The position numbers and the translations under genes are program-made. A DNA stretch of 64,000 nt, from contig NZ_MKKX01000033.1 in assembly GCF_002091985.1 (NCBI RefSeq), positions 368,034 to 432,033 on the forward strand, in the 5' to 3' direction. Source of the stretch: Rhodococcus sp. 1163 (GTDB taxonomy: Bacteria; Actinomycetota; Actinomycetes; Mycobacteriales; Mycobacteriaceae). Below, piece by piece: positions 20,306 through 29,322 of the stretch; position 1 is the first letter of the stretch, and each line of letters opens with the position of its first letter. The notes under the pieces are model-generated. The model searched no databases and was not told the origin of the DNA. It worked only from the letters and a program-made list of their open reading frames with translations.

Positions 20306-21031
20306 TCAGTCCCGAGGTGAGTGCGGCGATTCTGCAAGAAGTCCGGAATCGCTGGAAATCGATGAGATGACCGTATTGAGACGAATGTGGTGGAATTGTG
20401 CGATCTCCATCAGGGCCACCGAATCGCGATCGAGAAATGCTTCGAGCATTCTTCGATGGTCGGTGTGTAATTCTTCGCGAACGGATCCGGCTACGTGCAC
20501 CATTGGCTGTATCGGCTCGGTGATATTCCATGCTGACTCGAGCATGTGGAGAAGTCGCATCATTCTCGACGGCCGGGTGAGAGACATGTGGAATTCGCGA
20601 CTTTGACGGTGATACTCGCGTGAGTTGTTTACCGTTATACTCTGTTCCAGAAGATGATTGGCTTTGATGGCGCGAACTCGGTCGTCATCGTTCGCAAGTT
20701 CGACTGCTGTTACGAGTGCTGCTGATTCGAGCACTTCGCGGACAATGTACATTTCACGAAATTCGGAGGACGTCAATTGGGCGACGGTGTAACCGAGATT
20801 GGGGCGGTGGTCTACGAGACCCTCACCTATGAGCGTTTTCAGGGACTCTCGAACAGGGATTCTGCTCACCCCGAACGATTCGGCAACTTCATTCAACGGT
20901 ATCGGTGTGTTCGGCGGTGCATCGCCGGACAATATTACTCTGCGTAGTTCTTCGAGTATCTTAGGTTGTCGCTCACCGAGGGTCGCAATACTCAGTTGCG
21001 CAAGAAGTACTGATCTCCGTCGTGGTGGCAT
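20306..21031 (-). CDS. GntR-family (FadR/FCD-type) transcriptional regulator
   Basis: A 241-residue regulator with an N-terminal GntR winged helix (LNEVAESFGVSRIPVRESLK) and an all-helical FCD-type ligand domain with conserved metal-binding-like histidines (EFHMSLTR and the later DHRRMLEAF). The ATG at 21031 has GGAAGGAA before it; an ATG-less extension to 21052 is unlikely. It sits between the NCS1 permease operon and the divergent mftE, with about 50 bp separating the starts, so it could influence both. The third-position GC is lower here than in the neighbours, a hint that this gene has a different history. Confidence 0.82.
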   Translation of the reverse strand: MPPRRRSVLLAQLSIATLGERQPKILEELRRVILSGDAPPNTPIPLNEVAESFGVSRIPVRESLKTLIGEGLVDHRPNLGYTVAQLTSSEFREMYIVREVLESAALVTAVELANDDDRVRAIKANHLLEQSITVNNSREYHRQSREFHMSLTRPSRMMRLLHMLESAWNITEPIQPMVHVAGSVREELHTDHRRMLEAFLDRDSVALMEIAQFHHIRLNTVISSISSDSGLLAESPHSPRD

Positions 21032-21084
21032 GTAAGTTCCTTCCGGTATCACACCAGCGGCACATTAGTTCGACATTGTTTCGT

Positions 21085-21843
21085 ATGTGTGAAGATTCGG
21101 TGGAGAGCGTGGGTCAAGCGTCCGATAGCATTATCGGAATGCTGCCGCCACCCGTCTCCGAGCCGTCGCGATTAGGCATCGGTGGGTGGCCGCGAGTGCA
21201 AGGCGCTCAGACCGTCGTTGTGCCCGTCGGATCGTTCGAGCAGCATGGACCGCACCTGCCGCTGGACACCGATACCCGCATCGCCGAGGCGCTCGCGATG
21301 CGGCTGCCCGGCACCGTTCTTGCTCCCGCTATCGCCTATGGCGCAAGCGGGGAGCATGAGGGCTTTCCCGGGACCGTATCCATCGGTTCGGACGCGTTGC
21401 ACGCGGTTCTGGTCGAGTACGGACGCTCGGCGTGCCGTTGGGCCGAGCGTGTCGTGTTCGTCAACGGTCACGGTGGAAACGTCTCGACGCTGATATCCGC
21501 CGTCGGACTGCTGCGTTACGAGGGCCGCGATGTCGCGTGGCTACCCTGTGCCGTTCCCGGCGCGGACGCGCACGCCGGCCGGACCGAAACTTCACTGCTG
21601 CTCTACCTTTCACCCGACGTCGTCGACATGTCCCGTGTGGAGGTAGGAAATACCGACACTATCGATTCTTTGCTTCCGCGCCTGCGTGCGGGGGGTACGA
21701 AGGCAGTATCGCCCAACGGGATTCTCGGTGACCCGCGACTGTCCAGCGGAGATGAGGGTGAGGTAGTGCTGCAGGACATGTGTGCACGGGGCAGCGCTGC
21801 AGTGAGTCGGTGGGCACCATCCGATACTGGAATGTTGACGTGA
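21085..21843 (+). CDS. mftE: Mycofactocin creatininase-family peptidase MftE
   Basis: About 252 residues. The creatininase metal site is visible as the SFEQHGPHLPLDTDT segment and the later VNGHGGNV motif. MftE cuts the modified MftA after the glycine, releasing the Val-Tyr-derived aminopyrrolidinone. The start is uncertain: ATG 21085 gives a length close to family members, while GTG 21100 and ATG 21139 are also in frame. It is placed about 8.2 kb from the end of mftD/OYE, instead of directly after mftD as in most clusters, and is followed by mftF 82 bp later. Confidence 0.9.
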   Translation: MCEDSVESVGQASDSIIGMLPPPVSEPSRLGIGGWPRVQGAQTVVVPVGSFEQHGPHLPLDTDTRIAEALAMRLPGTVLAPAIAYGASGEHEGFPGTVSIGSDALHAVLVEYGRSACRWAERVVFVNGHGGNVSTLISAVGLLRYEGRDVAWLPCAVPGADAHAGRTETSLLLYLSPDVVDMSRVEVGNTDTIDSLLPRLRAGGTKAVSPNGILGDPRLSSGDEGEVVLQDMCARGSAAVSRWAPSDTGMLT

Positions 21844-21925
21844 TTCAGGTCCTTGATCCGTCCCGGCAAAACCGGCTTCGAGTATGTTCCTCGAAATTTA
21901 GGGCAGTGGATGACACATCGGCGCA

Positions 21926-23344
21926 ATGTCCGCTTACGATCACCTGATGGGTCAAGGTCGGTTGCCTGATGGATTCGGGGTACGAGTCGATCCTCGTGTT
22001 CGCAAATACTCCGACGGTCGAGTGTTGATCGGTGGCTCACCCACCAGAATGTTGAAGCTTGCACCTACCGCTGCCGCCATGATCGGCGACGGGTTTCTCG
22101 AGGTCACCGACTCGCAGTCGGCGCTCGTTGCTCGCAAACTTCTGGACTCGGGGGTAGCCAATCCGCGGCCGATGTCCATCCCGTCTCCGCAGGATGTGAC
22201 TGTCGTCGTTCCTATGAAGAACAATGCCTCCGGTCTCGGCAGGCTGCTTCCTGCGCTCCACGGTTTGAACGTCATCATCGTCGACGACGGATCCGACGAG
22301 CCGGTGACCGCGCCGCCGATGGCCTGGAGCGTCGGTGGGGTGACGGTCCTACGTCACGAGACCTCCAGAGGGCCGGCGGCCGCTCGAAACACGGGACTTC
22401 GGAGTGCAACAACGGATTTCGTCGCCTTTCTCGACTCGGATGTCGTTCCCCGCAAGGGATGGCTCGAGGTGATGCTGGGGCACTTCTCGGATCCGGCGGT
22501 GGCGCTCGTCGCTCCTCGTATCGTTGCCCTCGAACCCGAGGGCAACGCCTTGGCCAGGTATGAGCATGCTCGCTCCTCTCTCGATCTCGGTCGCAGGGAA
22601 GCGGCTGTTCGGGCGGGTAGTTCGGTCTCCTACGTCCCCAGCGCAGCCATGTTGATACGCAGGCACGTAGCCGAGGAATGCAATGGGTTCGACGAATCCA
22701 TGCACGTCGCCGAGGACGTCGATCTGTGCTGGAGGTTGCAGGAAGCCGGCTGGCGATTGCGATACGAGCCCGTTGCACACGTTGCTCACGATCATCGAGT
22801 GACGTTCGGACGGTGGTTCGGCCGCAAACTGTTCTACGGCACCGGCGCCAGCCCTCTAGCCGAGCGTCACCCCGGAATGGTCCCGCCGATTTCGATGTCA
22901 CCGTGGACCCTGATCGCTACCTTGTTGGCTATCAGTTTCACCAAGCTCGGGCTGCTGGGCGCACTGGCGACTCTCGCAGTGACCATCGGTCGACTACGTA
23001 AGATGTTCGTCGGTCTCGATCAGCCCACGCGCATCGCCGCGATACTCGCCGCCGAAGGATTCATTGCAGGGGTTTGGCAACTGGCATCAGCGATGTGTCG
23101 GCACTATTGGCCGATAACCCTGCTCGCAGTGTTGCTTTCGAGTCGAATCAGGAAGATTGCACTCGGACTTGCCGTTGCCGAAGCACTGGCCGACTGGTAC
23201 AACCACCGCGAACTCGGCGGCTTGGATCCGATACGGTATGCCTTCTTCAAGCGGGTCGACGACATCGCGTACGGCACAGGCCTATGGCGAGGTGCCGCCG
23301 AGTCTCGTAGCTTGAAGGCGTTGACTCCGCGCATGGACACGTGA
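21926..23344 (+). CDS. mftF: Mycofactocin glycosyltransferase MftF
   Basis: A 472-residue GT2-family glycosyltransferase. It has an N-terminal PqqD-like lead-in ([15 protein letters not shown]), the nucleotide-sugar strand [10 protein letters not shown], the DxD-type FLDSDVVP, and the acceptor-loop [14 protein letters not shown]. The C-terminal third has hydrophobic helices (about residues 315-420) for membrane association. MftF attaches a chain of beta-1,4-glucose to pre-mycofactocin. ATG 21926 is used; ATG 21947 is a good alternative because family members start near the RLPDGF segment. It overlaps mftG by 4 bp. Confidence 0.93.
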   Translation: MSAYDHLMGQGRLPDGFGVRVDPRVRKYSDGRVLIGGSPTRMLKLAPTAAAMIGDGFLEVTDSQSALVARKLLDSGVANPRPMSIPSPQDVTVVVPMKNNASGLGRLLPALHGLNVIIVDDGSDEPVTAPPMAWSVGGVTVLRHETSRGPAAARNTGLRSATTDFVAFLDSDVVPRKGWLEVMLGHFSDPAVALVAPRIVALEPEGNALARYEHARSSLDLGRREAAVRAGSSVSYVPSAAMLIRRHVAEECNGFDESMHVAEDVDLCWRLQEAGWRLRYEPVAHVAHDHRVTFGRWFGRKLFYGTGASPLAERHPGMVPPISMSPWTLIATLLAISFTKLGLLGALATLAVTIGRLRKMFVGLDQPTRIAAILAAEGFIAGVWQLASAMCRHYWPITLLAVLLSSRIRKIALGLAVAEALADWYNHRELGGLDPIRYAFFKRVDDIAYGTGLWRGAAESRSLKALTPRMDT

Positions 23345-24810
23345 GCCCGCTCGAGACTTCGTACGCCGATGTGATCGTCGTAGGTGGCGGCTCTTGTGGC
23401 TCCATTGTGGCATCGCGAGCGAGCGCGAATCCGGAGTGTCGGGTAGTGCTCCTCGAAAGTGGGCCCGGGCTCTCGAGCGATGGGACGTATCCGCCGGAGA
23501 TCCTGGACGCACATGTCCTACCGGTCGGGCCCTCGAGCCCTTGGATGTCGTCGTACCGTGCGGAACTGACGCCAGAGGTCACCCGCTGGATCTCACGGGG
23601 GCGAGTCCTCGGCGGCTCCGGAGCAGTCAACGGTGGGTATTTCGTGCGGGGTAGGCCGCAAGACTTCGATGCCTGGCCCGCTTCCTGGTCTTATGACGAG
23701 GTGTTGCCCTACTTCCTGAAGTCGGAAACCGATCTGGACTTCTCTGGCGAGTGGCATGGCCGAGGTGGTCCCATGCCGGTAGCTCGGACTCCTCGCGCGG
23801 CGCAGAACGAGATCACGAAACTGTTTCACGACGCGGCGATGGCGCTCGGTTATCCGGGAGATCCGGACATGAACGATCCGAGAACGTCCGGCGGAATCGG
23901 GTCGGTTCCACTCAATGTCGTCGATGGTCGCAGAGTTAATGCTGCTGCAGCATATCTGCTACCGGTTCTTCGCCGATCCAATCTGGATGTCCTCGCCGAA
24001 TCCACAGTCGTAGCAGTGCTTTTCGATGGCACCCGTGCGACTGGTGTGGAAGTAGTTCGTAACGGAAGTGTTTCGCGGGTCATCGCTCCATCGGTGGTCC
24101 TCTGCGCAGGGGCGGTTCGCACCCCGCAGCTGCTCATGCTTTCCGGTGTAGGTCCGGCGGATCATATTGCAGAGCTTGGTGTTCCGGTTGTTCTAAATCA
24201 CCCGTTCGTGGGTCGGGAGTTCAGCGATCACCCGGAAGTCGGCGTCTACTATCGAACACCGCTACCCTTCGAACCCGCATCGCCCCTCCAAGAGGTGCTG
24301 CATGTCGACGATCTGGAAATACGTCCTTACACAGCGGCATTCGATCGACTGATCCCCGGACTTCCGATCGGTGACCCGATGATCGGTGTCGGCCTGATGA
24401 GGTCCGACAGTCGCGGCGACATCACGTTGGCGTCAGCGGACCCCGCGGTTGCCCCACTCGTGAGATATCGATACTTGGAATCAGCGGGCGATCGACGCGC
24501 AGTCCAGGCGGGGCTCGATCGTGTTGCCGAATTGCTCGGACGGCTATCGAAGCGGCATCCGATCGAGGTGCTCGATGTCCTGGGCGACCCCCTGCTGAGT
24601 CGACTGGGTACTTCGCTTCACCTTTCGGGGAGTTGCGCGATGGGCAACGACAACGGCGTTCTCGACGATAGGTTGCAGGTGCAGGGGCTCGAGGGTCTGA
24701 TGGTGGCCGACACGTCTGCCTTTCCTGTTGTTCCTACGCGTGGACCGCATGCGACTGCAGTCATGCTCGCCGAGCGTGCCGCGGACTTCCTTTCGGCGTC
24801 CGCCACGTAA
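23341..24810 (+). CDS. mftG: Mycofactocin-associated GMC oxidoreductase MftG
   Basis: A 489-residue flavoprotein of the glucose-methanol-choline family. The FAD Rossmann motif VVGGGSCGS is at residues about 13-21, the GMC signature segment [13 protein letters not shown] near 83-95, and the conserved C-terminal [19 protein letters not shown] is present. MftG re-oxidises mycofactocinol and passes the electrons to the respiratory chain, so that alcohol oxidation can turn over. The GTG start overlaps the mftF stop. It is the last gene of the second mft block. Confidence 0.92.
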   Translation: MSPLETSYADVIVVGGGSCGSIVASRASANPECRVVLLESGPGLSSDGTYPPEILDAHVLPVGPSSPWMSSYRAELTPEVTRWISRGRVLGGSGAVNGGYFVRGRPQDFDAWPASWSYDEVLPYFLKSETDLDFSGEWHGRGGPMPVARTPRAAQNEITKLFHDAAMALGYPGDPDMNDPRTSGGIGSVPLNVVDGRRVNAAAAYLLPVLRRSNLDVLAESTVVAVLFDGTRATGVEVVRNGSVSRVIAPSVVLCAGAVRTPQLLMLSGVGPADHIAELGVPVVLNHPFVGREFSDHPEVGVYYRTPLPFEPASPLQEVLHVDDLEIRPYTAAFDRLIPGLPIGDPMIGVGLMRSDSRGDITLASADPAVAPLVRYRYLESAGDRRAVQAGLDRVAELLGRLSKRHPIEVLDVLGDPLLSRLGTSLHLSGSCAMGNDNGVLDDRLQVQGLEGLMVADTSAFPVVPTRGPHATAVMLAERAADFLSASAT

Positions 24811-24904
24811 GTCCTTTCTTCTCGAGGTTCGAGCTGTAAGACCCCACACTCCGAGGCTCTGCCCGGCAAAGGCTTAGCTGTACCCTGAACTATGTGAGCT
24901 GCGT

Positions 24905-24910
24905 TACAGT
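24905..24910 (+). promoter_or_regulatory. -10 box of the GAF-domain regulator gene
   Basis: TACAGT fits the TANNNT -10 consensus. It would start transcription near 24917, leaving a short leader that contains the AGGAAGG ribosome-binding site before the ATG at 24942. Confidence 0.45.
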
Positions 24911-24941
24911 GACGTGAACATGCAGGAAGGCGTGCATCGGA

Positions 24942-26237
24942 ATGACAGCCAGATTTCCAGGGCAGGGCAACCCCTGGATTGCCGTTCGCCCAGGTGAAGA
25001 CGTCGATGTTCTCGCCCGGGAGATGTCCACCGCGCACCGACTCTTCGTCGACGACGAGCCGCCCTCGTCCGATTCCGTCAGATCGGTAGTCCTGGACTCC
25101 TGGCTGCGCAGCCGAACCAAGGGTGTGAATCCGGACGGTGGAAACGATTCGCTCGCCCTTTCCGGCGCCGAACTCGAGCGATATCGCGACGGTCATCCGA
25201 TGTCGATCATCAGGCCGGTCATCCGAAAACTGCTCGTCGAGGACGCAGCCGACACCGGTCTGCTGGTCGCGATTTCCGATGCCGAGGGAAGGTTGTTGTG
25301 GGTGGAGGGGGATGCGACCGCCAAGGATCGCGCTCTCACCATGAACTTCGCCGAGGGCGCCGATTGGAGTGAAGAGTCCAAGGGAACGAATGCGCCGGGG
25401 ACGGCGCTCGCCGTCGATCATTGCGTCCAGATCTTCGCGGCCGAGCATTTTTCTCGTTCGGTGCACGAGTGGAGCTGCTCGGCGGCTCCTGTGCATCATC
25501 CGACGAGTGGACATATTCTCGGCGCAATCGACATCACCGGTGGTCCGAGAGTTGCTGTGCCCGAGGTGCTCTCGCTGATCCGTGCCACCGTGGCTGCTGC
25601 CGAGTCCGAGCTTCGGGTGCATCTGATGAATTCACCGAAGTCACTGGGGGACACAGCACCTCGCCTCGAAGTGCTCGGGAGCGGGCGGCCAGGGTTGGTG
25701 CGCGGCAGCGGTCGGTTGGCGCTGTCGCAACGGCATGCGGAAATACTGTTGCTGCTGGGTGATCATCCCGAAGGTCTGAGTTCGGATCATCTCGCTGTGC
25801 TGCTCGATGAACACGAACTCGACTCCGTAACGATCCGAGCCGAGATGTCGCGTCTACGGAAGACCTTCGGCGCGTCCGGGCTCGCATCCCGACCGTACCG
25901 GTTGGTCGGTGAACTGGCCTCGGATGTAGGTGATATTCGCCGTGCGCTCGACCGTGGTGACGTCGACGCCGCGATGCGGATCTATTCGGGGCCGGTGCTT
26001 CCGGGTTCGTCTGCACCCGGTATCGAGGAAATTCGCGAAGAACTGCGATCCAGGATGCAAGCAGCTCTGCTTCGTGTCGGCGACCCTGTCCTGCTCGCCC
26101 AGTGGACCTCCTCGATCCACGGTCGTACCGACGTCATTGCCTGGGAGGCGTATCGCGCCACCCTGAACGCAGATTCTGCGCTTTACGGCCAGGTCAACGC
26201 ACGTATCGATCTACTCGACCGTCAGTTGGGTGTCTGA
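24942..26237 (+). CDS. GAF-domain transcriptional regulator (AcoR-like N-terminus)
   Basis: A 431-residue regulator lying directly before an acetaldehyde dehydrogenase. Residues about 40-220 resemble the sensory half of AcoR-type activators: SVRSVVLDSWLRSRTKGV, then a GAF domain with LVAISDAEGRLLW, SEESKGTNAPGTAL, and HPTSGHILGAIDITG. There is no sigma-54 AAA+ domain; instead, residues about 245-330 contain a winged-helix-like stretch (LSQRHAEILLLLGDHPEGLSSD). This architecture is common beside aldehyde dehydrogenase genes in actinobacteria. It probably activates the dehydrogenase through the palindromes that lie between the two genes. Confidence 0.8.
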   Translation: MTARFPGQGNPWIAVRPGEDVDVLAREMSTAHRLFVDDEPPSSDSVRSVVLDSWLRSRTKGVNPDGGNDSLALSGAELERYRDGHPMSIIRPVIRKLLVEDAADTGLLVAISDAEGRLLWVEGDATAKDRALTMNFAEGADWSEESKGTNAPGTALAVDHCVQIFAAEHFSRSVHEWSCSAAPVHHPTSGHILGAIDITGGPRVAVPEVLSLIRATVAAAESELRVHLMNSPKSLGDTAPRLEVLGSGRPGLVRGSGRLALSQRHAEILLLLGDHPEGLSSDHLAVLLDEHELDSVTIRAEMSRLRKTFGASGLASRPYRLVGELASDVGDIRRALDRGDVDAAMRIYSGPVLPGSSAPGIEEIREELRSRMQAALLRVGDPVLLAQWTSSIHGRTDVIAWEAYRATLNADSALYGQVNARIDLLDRQLGV

Positions 26238-26251
26238 TTCGATCCATGCGC

Positions 26252-26274
26252 GCGCAGCAACGTAGTTGCTGCGC
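26252..26274. promoter_or_regulatory. Near-perfect palindrome 1 upstream of the aldehyde dehydrogenase
   Basis: Arms of 10 bp (GCGCAGCAAC / GTTGCTGCGC) flank a GTA spacer. It lies about 80 bp before the aldehyde dehydrogenase start and 15 bp after the regulator stop. The core GCAAC-GTA-GTTGC is repeated just downstream, which argues for a protein-binding site rather than only a hairpin. No T-run follows, so a classical terminator is unlikely. Confidence 0.65.
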
Positions 26275-26280
26275 TGCACA

Positions 26281-26293
26281 GCAACGTAGTTGC
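26281..26293. promoter_or_regulatory. Palindrome 2, second copy of GCAAC-GTA-GTTGC
   Basis: An exact repeat of the 13-bp core of the first palindrome, with centres 24 bp apart (a little over two helical turns). It overlaps the third palindrome by four bases. The arrangement suggests cooperative binding of a dimeric regulator, most simply the GAF-domain regulator encoded just upstream. Confidence 0.65.
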
Positions 26294-26303
26294 AACGTTG
26301 CAA
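26290..26303. promoter_or_regulatory. Perfect 14-bp palindrome 3 (TTGCAACGTTGCAA)
   Basis: TTGCAACGTTGCAA is its own reverse complement. It shares the GCAAC/GTTGC half-sites with the two sites upstream but lacks the 3-bp spacer. It ends 4 bp before a possible -10 box, so a protein bound here would touch RNA polymerase. Confidence 0.6.
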
Positions 26304-26307
26304 ACTC

Positions 26308-26313
26308 TAGTGT
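26308..26313 (+). promoter_or_regulatory. Possible -10 box of the aldehyde dehydrogenase operon
   Basis: TAGTGT matches TANNNT and is followed by a leader of about 35 nt with an AAGGAG ribosome-binding site before the ATG at 26355. The -35 region is occupied by the palindromes, as expected for an activator-dependent promoter. Confidence 0.4.
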
Positions 26314-26354
26314 TCTGAATCACATCAGTTCGGTTGATCAGAAGGAGTCACTAG

Positions 26355-27878
26355 ATGTCCGTCTATGCCCGCCCCGGTACGGCCGAAGCAGTCATGTCGT
26401 TCCAGCCACGCTACGAAAACTGGATCGGTGGAGAATGGGTGCCGCCGGTCAAGGGGCAGTACTTCGAGAACCCGACCCCCGTCACCGGTGAGAACTTTTG
26501 CGAGGTTGCTCGCTCGACCTCCGAGGACATCGAGCTGGCTCTCGATGCCGCGCATGCCGCCGCTCCCGCATGGGGTAAGACATCCGCTGCCGAGCGCGCC
26601 GTGATCCTCAACAAGATCGCTGACCGAATCGCCGAAAACCTCGAGTCCATTGCGCTCGCCGAGTCCTGGGACAACGGCAAGCCGATCCGTGAAACTCTCA
26701 ACGCCGATATTCCTCTGGCAGTGGACCACTTTCGCTACTTCGCGGGTTGCATTCGTGCACAGGAAGGTTCGCTTTCCGAGATCGACAACGACACTGTCGC
26801 TTACCACTTTCACGAGCCACTCGGCGTGGTAGGCCAGATCATTCCGTGGAACTTCCCGATCCTCATGGCAGTCTGGAAGCTCGCGCCCGCACTTGCCGCC
26901 GGTAATGCCGTCGTGCTCAAGCCTGCCGAGCAGACGCCGGCCTCGATCCTCCATTTGATTTCGATCATCGGTGACCTCCTGCCGCCGGGAGTGCTCAACA
27001 TCGTCAACGGTTTCGGTGTCGAAGCAGGCAAGCCTCTTGCCTCCAGCCCCCGGATCGCCAAGATCGCCTTCACCGGTGAGACCACCACTGGCCGCCTGAT
27101 CATGCAGTACGCGTCGCAGAACCTGATTCCGGTCACCCTCGAGCTCGGTGGCAAGAGTCCCAACGTCTTCTTTTCCGACGTCCTTGCCCACAACGACGAC
27201 TACCAGGACAAGGCACTCGAAGGCTTCACGATGTTCGCGCTCAATCAGGGTGAGGTGTGCACGTGCCCGTCGCGTTCGCTCATCCAGGCCGACATCTTCG
27301 ACGAGTTCCTGGCCCTCGCTGCGATCCGCACGAAGGCTGTGCGTCAGGGTGATCCGCTGGACACCGAGACGATGATAGGTGCACAGGCCAGTAACGATCA
27401 GCTCGAAAAGATCCTGTCCTACATCGAAATCGGCAAGAGTGAAGGTGCACAGATCGTCACCGGCGGCGAGCGCGCCCAACTCGGTGGAGATCTCAACGGT
27501 GGCTACTACATGCAACCGACCATCTTCACCGGCAAGAACAACATGCGGATCTTCCAGGAGGAGATCTTCGGGCCAGTTGTTTCGGTGACGTCGTTCAAGG
27601 ATTACGACGAGGCCATCGATATCGCGAACGACACGCTCTACGGACTCGGGGCCGGCGTCTGGTCGCGAGATGGAGGAGTCGCCTACCGAGCGGGCCGCGA
27701 CATCAAGGCTGGTCGTGTGTGGACCAACACCTACCACCAGTACCCGGCACACTCCGCGTTCGGTGGGTACAAGCAGTCGGGCATCGGACGTGAGAATCAC
27801 AAGATGATGCTCGATCACTACCAGCAGACGAAGAACCTTCTGGTGAGCTACGCCCAAAAGGCTCAGGGCTTCTTCTGA
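26355..27878 (+). CDS. NAD-dependent (acet)aldehyde dehydrogenase
   Basis: A 507-residue class of aldehyde dehydrogenase close to AldB/ExaC-type acetaldehyde dehydrogenases. Motifs: [30 protein letters not shown], the catalytic glutamate in LELGGKSPN, and the catalytic cysteine in [11 protein letters not shown] (near residue 302). The C-terminal [14 protein letters not shown] is diagnostic. It would oxidise acetaldehyde made from ethanol (mycofactocin route) or from ethanolamine (EutBC, downstream). The stop shares one base with the next start (TGATG). Confidence 0.93.
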   Translation: MSVYARPGTAEAVMSFQPRYENWIGGEWVPPVKGQYFENPTPVTGENFCEVARSTSEDIELALDAAHAAAPAWGKTSAAERAVILNKIADRIAENLESIALAESWDNGKPIRETLNADIPLAVDHFRYFAGCIRAQEGSLSEIDNDTVAYHFHEPLGVVGQIIPWNFPILMAVWKLAPALAAGNAVVLKPAEQTPASILHLISIIGDLLPPGVLNIVNGFGVEAGKPLASSPRIAKIAFTGETTTGRLIMQYASQNLIPVTLELGGKSPNVFFSDVLAHNDDYQDKALEGFTMFALNQGEVCTCPSRSLIQADIFDEFLALAAIRTKAVRQGDPLDTETMIGAQASNDQLEKILSYIEIGKSEGAQIVTGGERAQLGGDLNGGYYMQPTIFTGKNNMRIFQEEIFGPVVSVTSFKDYDEAIDIANDTLYGLGAGVWSRDGGVAYRAGRDIKAGRVWTNTYHQYPAHSAFGGYKQSGIGRENHKMMLDHYQQTKNLLVSYAQKAQGFF

Positions 27879-28429
27879 TGGCCGGCAGGCCTGCGGCTCC
27901 GGCCCCGCCTGCGCGTCTGCGAGCAACCGCCGGGGCGATGGAGCTTCTCTGTCGCCTCGGCGGTATCCACGGAGAGCTGATGATGCATCAGTCCGGCGGG
28001 TGCTGTGACGGGTCGTCGCCGATGTGTTATCCCGCAGGGGAATTCATCGTCGGTGACCGGGATGTGTTGTTGGGTCTTCTGGACCTACGTCTCGGCGTGG
28101 GCGATATCCCGGACGACCTTCCCGAAGGCGGTGACGCCGTTCCGGTGTGGATATCCGGTTCTCAGTTCCAAGCGTGGAAGCACACTCAACTGGTACTGGA
28201 CGTCGTGCCGGGACGCGGTGGAGGCTTTTCCTTGGAATCACCGGAGGGCGTACGTTTCCTCAGTCGAGGACGTGCGTACACGGCAGTGGAGAACGAACTT
28301 CTCGAGCACCATCCGCCGCTTATCGGCCTCGACTGGGAAGAGGGGCGCAGGCCCGAAGTTCCGGGCGAGCACCTGGTGGTCGCCGAAGCTGCGGACGCGT
28401 GCCCGGTGCCCGGGATGCTCCAGGGCTGA
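27878..28429 (+). CDS. DUF779 domain-containing protein
   Basis: A 183-residue protein. The core has a conserved cysteine-rich segment MMHQSGGCCDGSSPMC near residues 35-50 and later WISGSQFQAWKHTQLVLDVVPGRGGGFSLE-type sequence, characteristic of DUF779. Genes of this family are regularly fused to or placed beside acetaldehyde dehydrogenase genes, here with a one-base overlap, but no biochemical role is established. The C-terminal 50 residues extend beyond the usual domain. The cysteines suggest metal binding, which is inference only. Confidence 0.85.
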   Translation: MAGRPAAPAPPARLRATAGAMELLCRLGGIHGELMMHQSGGCCDGSSPMCYPAGEFIVGDRDVLLGLLDLRLGVGDIPDDLPEGGDAVPVWISGSQFQAWKHTQLVLDVVPGRGGGFSLESPEGVRFLSRGRAYTAVENELLEHHPPLIGLDWEEGRRPEVPGEHLVVAEAADACPVPGMLQG

Positions 28430-28450
28430 CGCCGTGCCGAGGTCGGACCG

Positions 28451-29207
28451 ATGAAGAGTTCTACGACCGCTCCAGTCACCGGTGGCGACAGCTTCCACAC
28501 CGTCGTCATCGCCTTCGTGGCGAATTTCGGCGTCGCTGTCGCCACGACTGCAGCCGCAGTCATCGCCGGTTCCGCTTCGCTGGTTGCCGAGGCCGCGCAC
28601 TCGTGGGCCGACACCGGCAACGAGATATTTCTGCTCGTCGCCCACAAGCGGGGCTCGCGCGGCCCGGACGACGAACGTCCGCTCGGACGCGGTCGAGAGA
28701 CCTACTTCTGGTCGACGCTTGCAGACGTCGGACCCTACGCTTCGCGCGGTCTTCGCCGAGGACACCGCAGCACTGATCGGTCTCGTCATCGCGGGAATCG
28801 GGATCGGGCTGCACCAGATCACCGGCAACGCGGCGTGGGATGCGATGGGTTCCATTCTCGTCGGCATACTTCTGGCAATCGTCGCATTCGTTCCGATCGA
28901 CCGGAACCGCCGTTTTCTCACCGGCGAACCCGGGTCGCGAGCACTATGGCAAGCAGTAGTCGACAGGATCGAAGAGTTACCGGGTGTAGCGTCGGTGAAC
29001 TTCGTTCGTATCGAATTCGCCGGGCCCAAGCAGATCTATGTTGTGGCAAGTGTCGATCTCGTCGGTGATGCCGTCGAATCGTCGATCGCGCGCACGCTCC
29101 GGCGACTGGAGCGTGAGCTCGAGACCAACAAGGCTGTTGTGGACGCAGTGCTGACAGTCGCAGAACCGGACGAGGGCGACATCGGTGACGTCAACCAAGT
29201 GACGTAG
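28451..29207 (+). pseudogene. Broken cation diffusion facilitator (CDF) transporter gene
   Basis: The first frame from ATG 28451 encodes TM1, TM2 with the metal-site motif HSWAD, and the start of TM3 (GRGRETYFWS). Near 28715-28725 the homology jumps to another frame, which continues with TSDPTLRAVFAEDTAALIGLV (TM5 with the second metal site), TM6 and the cytoplasmic ferredoxin-like domain to the stop at 29207. Compared with intact CDF proteins about 60 residues (rest of TM3, TM4 and their loop) are missing at the frame jump, so a single internal deletion both shortened and frame-shifted the gene. The product cannot be a working zinc/iron exporter. A sequencing error alone would not explain the missing segment. 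Confidence 0.82.
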
Positions 29208-29224
29208 GACGCCGTAATTCTCTC

Positions 29225-29240
29225 GTCATCGAAAGATGAC
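29225..29240. other. Small hairpin with GAAA tetraloop
   Basis: GTCATC-GAAA-GATGAC forms a perfect 6-bp stem closed by a GNRA loop, 17 bp after the end of the broken CDF gene and about 80 bp before the ethanolamine permease start. It lacks a U-tract. It may be a processing or weak termination signal in the transcript. Confidence 0.4.
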
Positions 29241-29322
29241 ATCTCGCTTACACAGCGGGCCTATTTTGAGCCGACTCGCGCAACCCGCGCGCGCGAACCT
29301 CCACTTGCACGAGAGGATTTTC

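Noticed and set aside
26252..26274. Rho-independent terminator after the GAF regulator gene
   Set aside because: A good stem but with a 3-nt loop and no T-run; the repeated half-sites downstream fit protein-binding sites better.
26325..27926. Long open frame (533 codons) antisense to the aldehyde dehydrogenase gene
   Set aside because: It is the mirror of high-GC codon structure; the plus strand holds an intact enzyme with catalytic motifs, and the antisense product has no recognisable domain.
29208..29322. Cobalamin riboswitch before the eat-eutB-eutC operon
   Set aside because: EutBC needs adenosylcobalamin, but the 115-bp leader is too short and shows no B12-box-like sequence; only a small GAAA hairpin is present.
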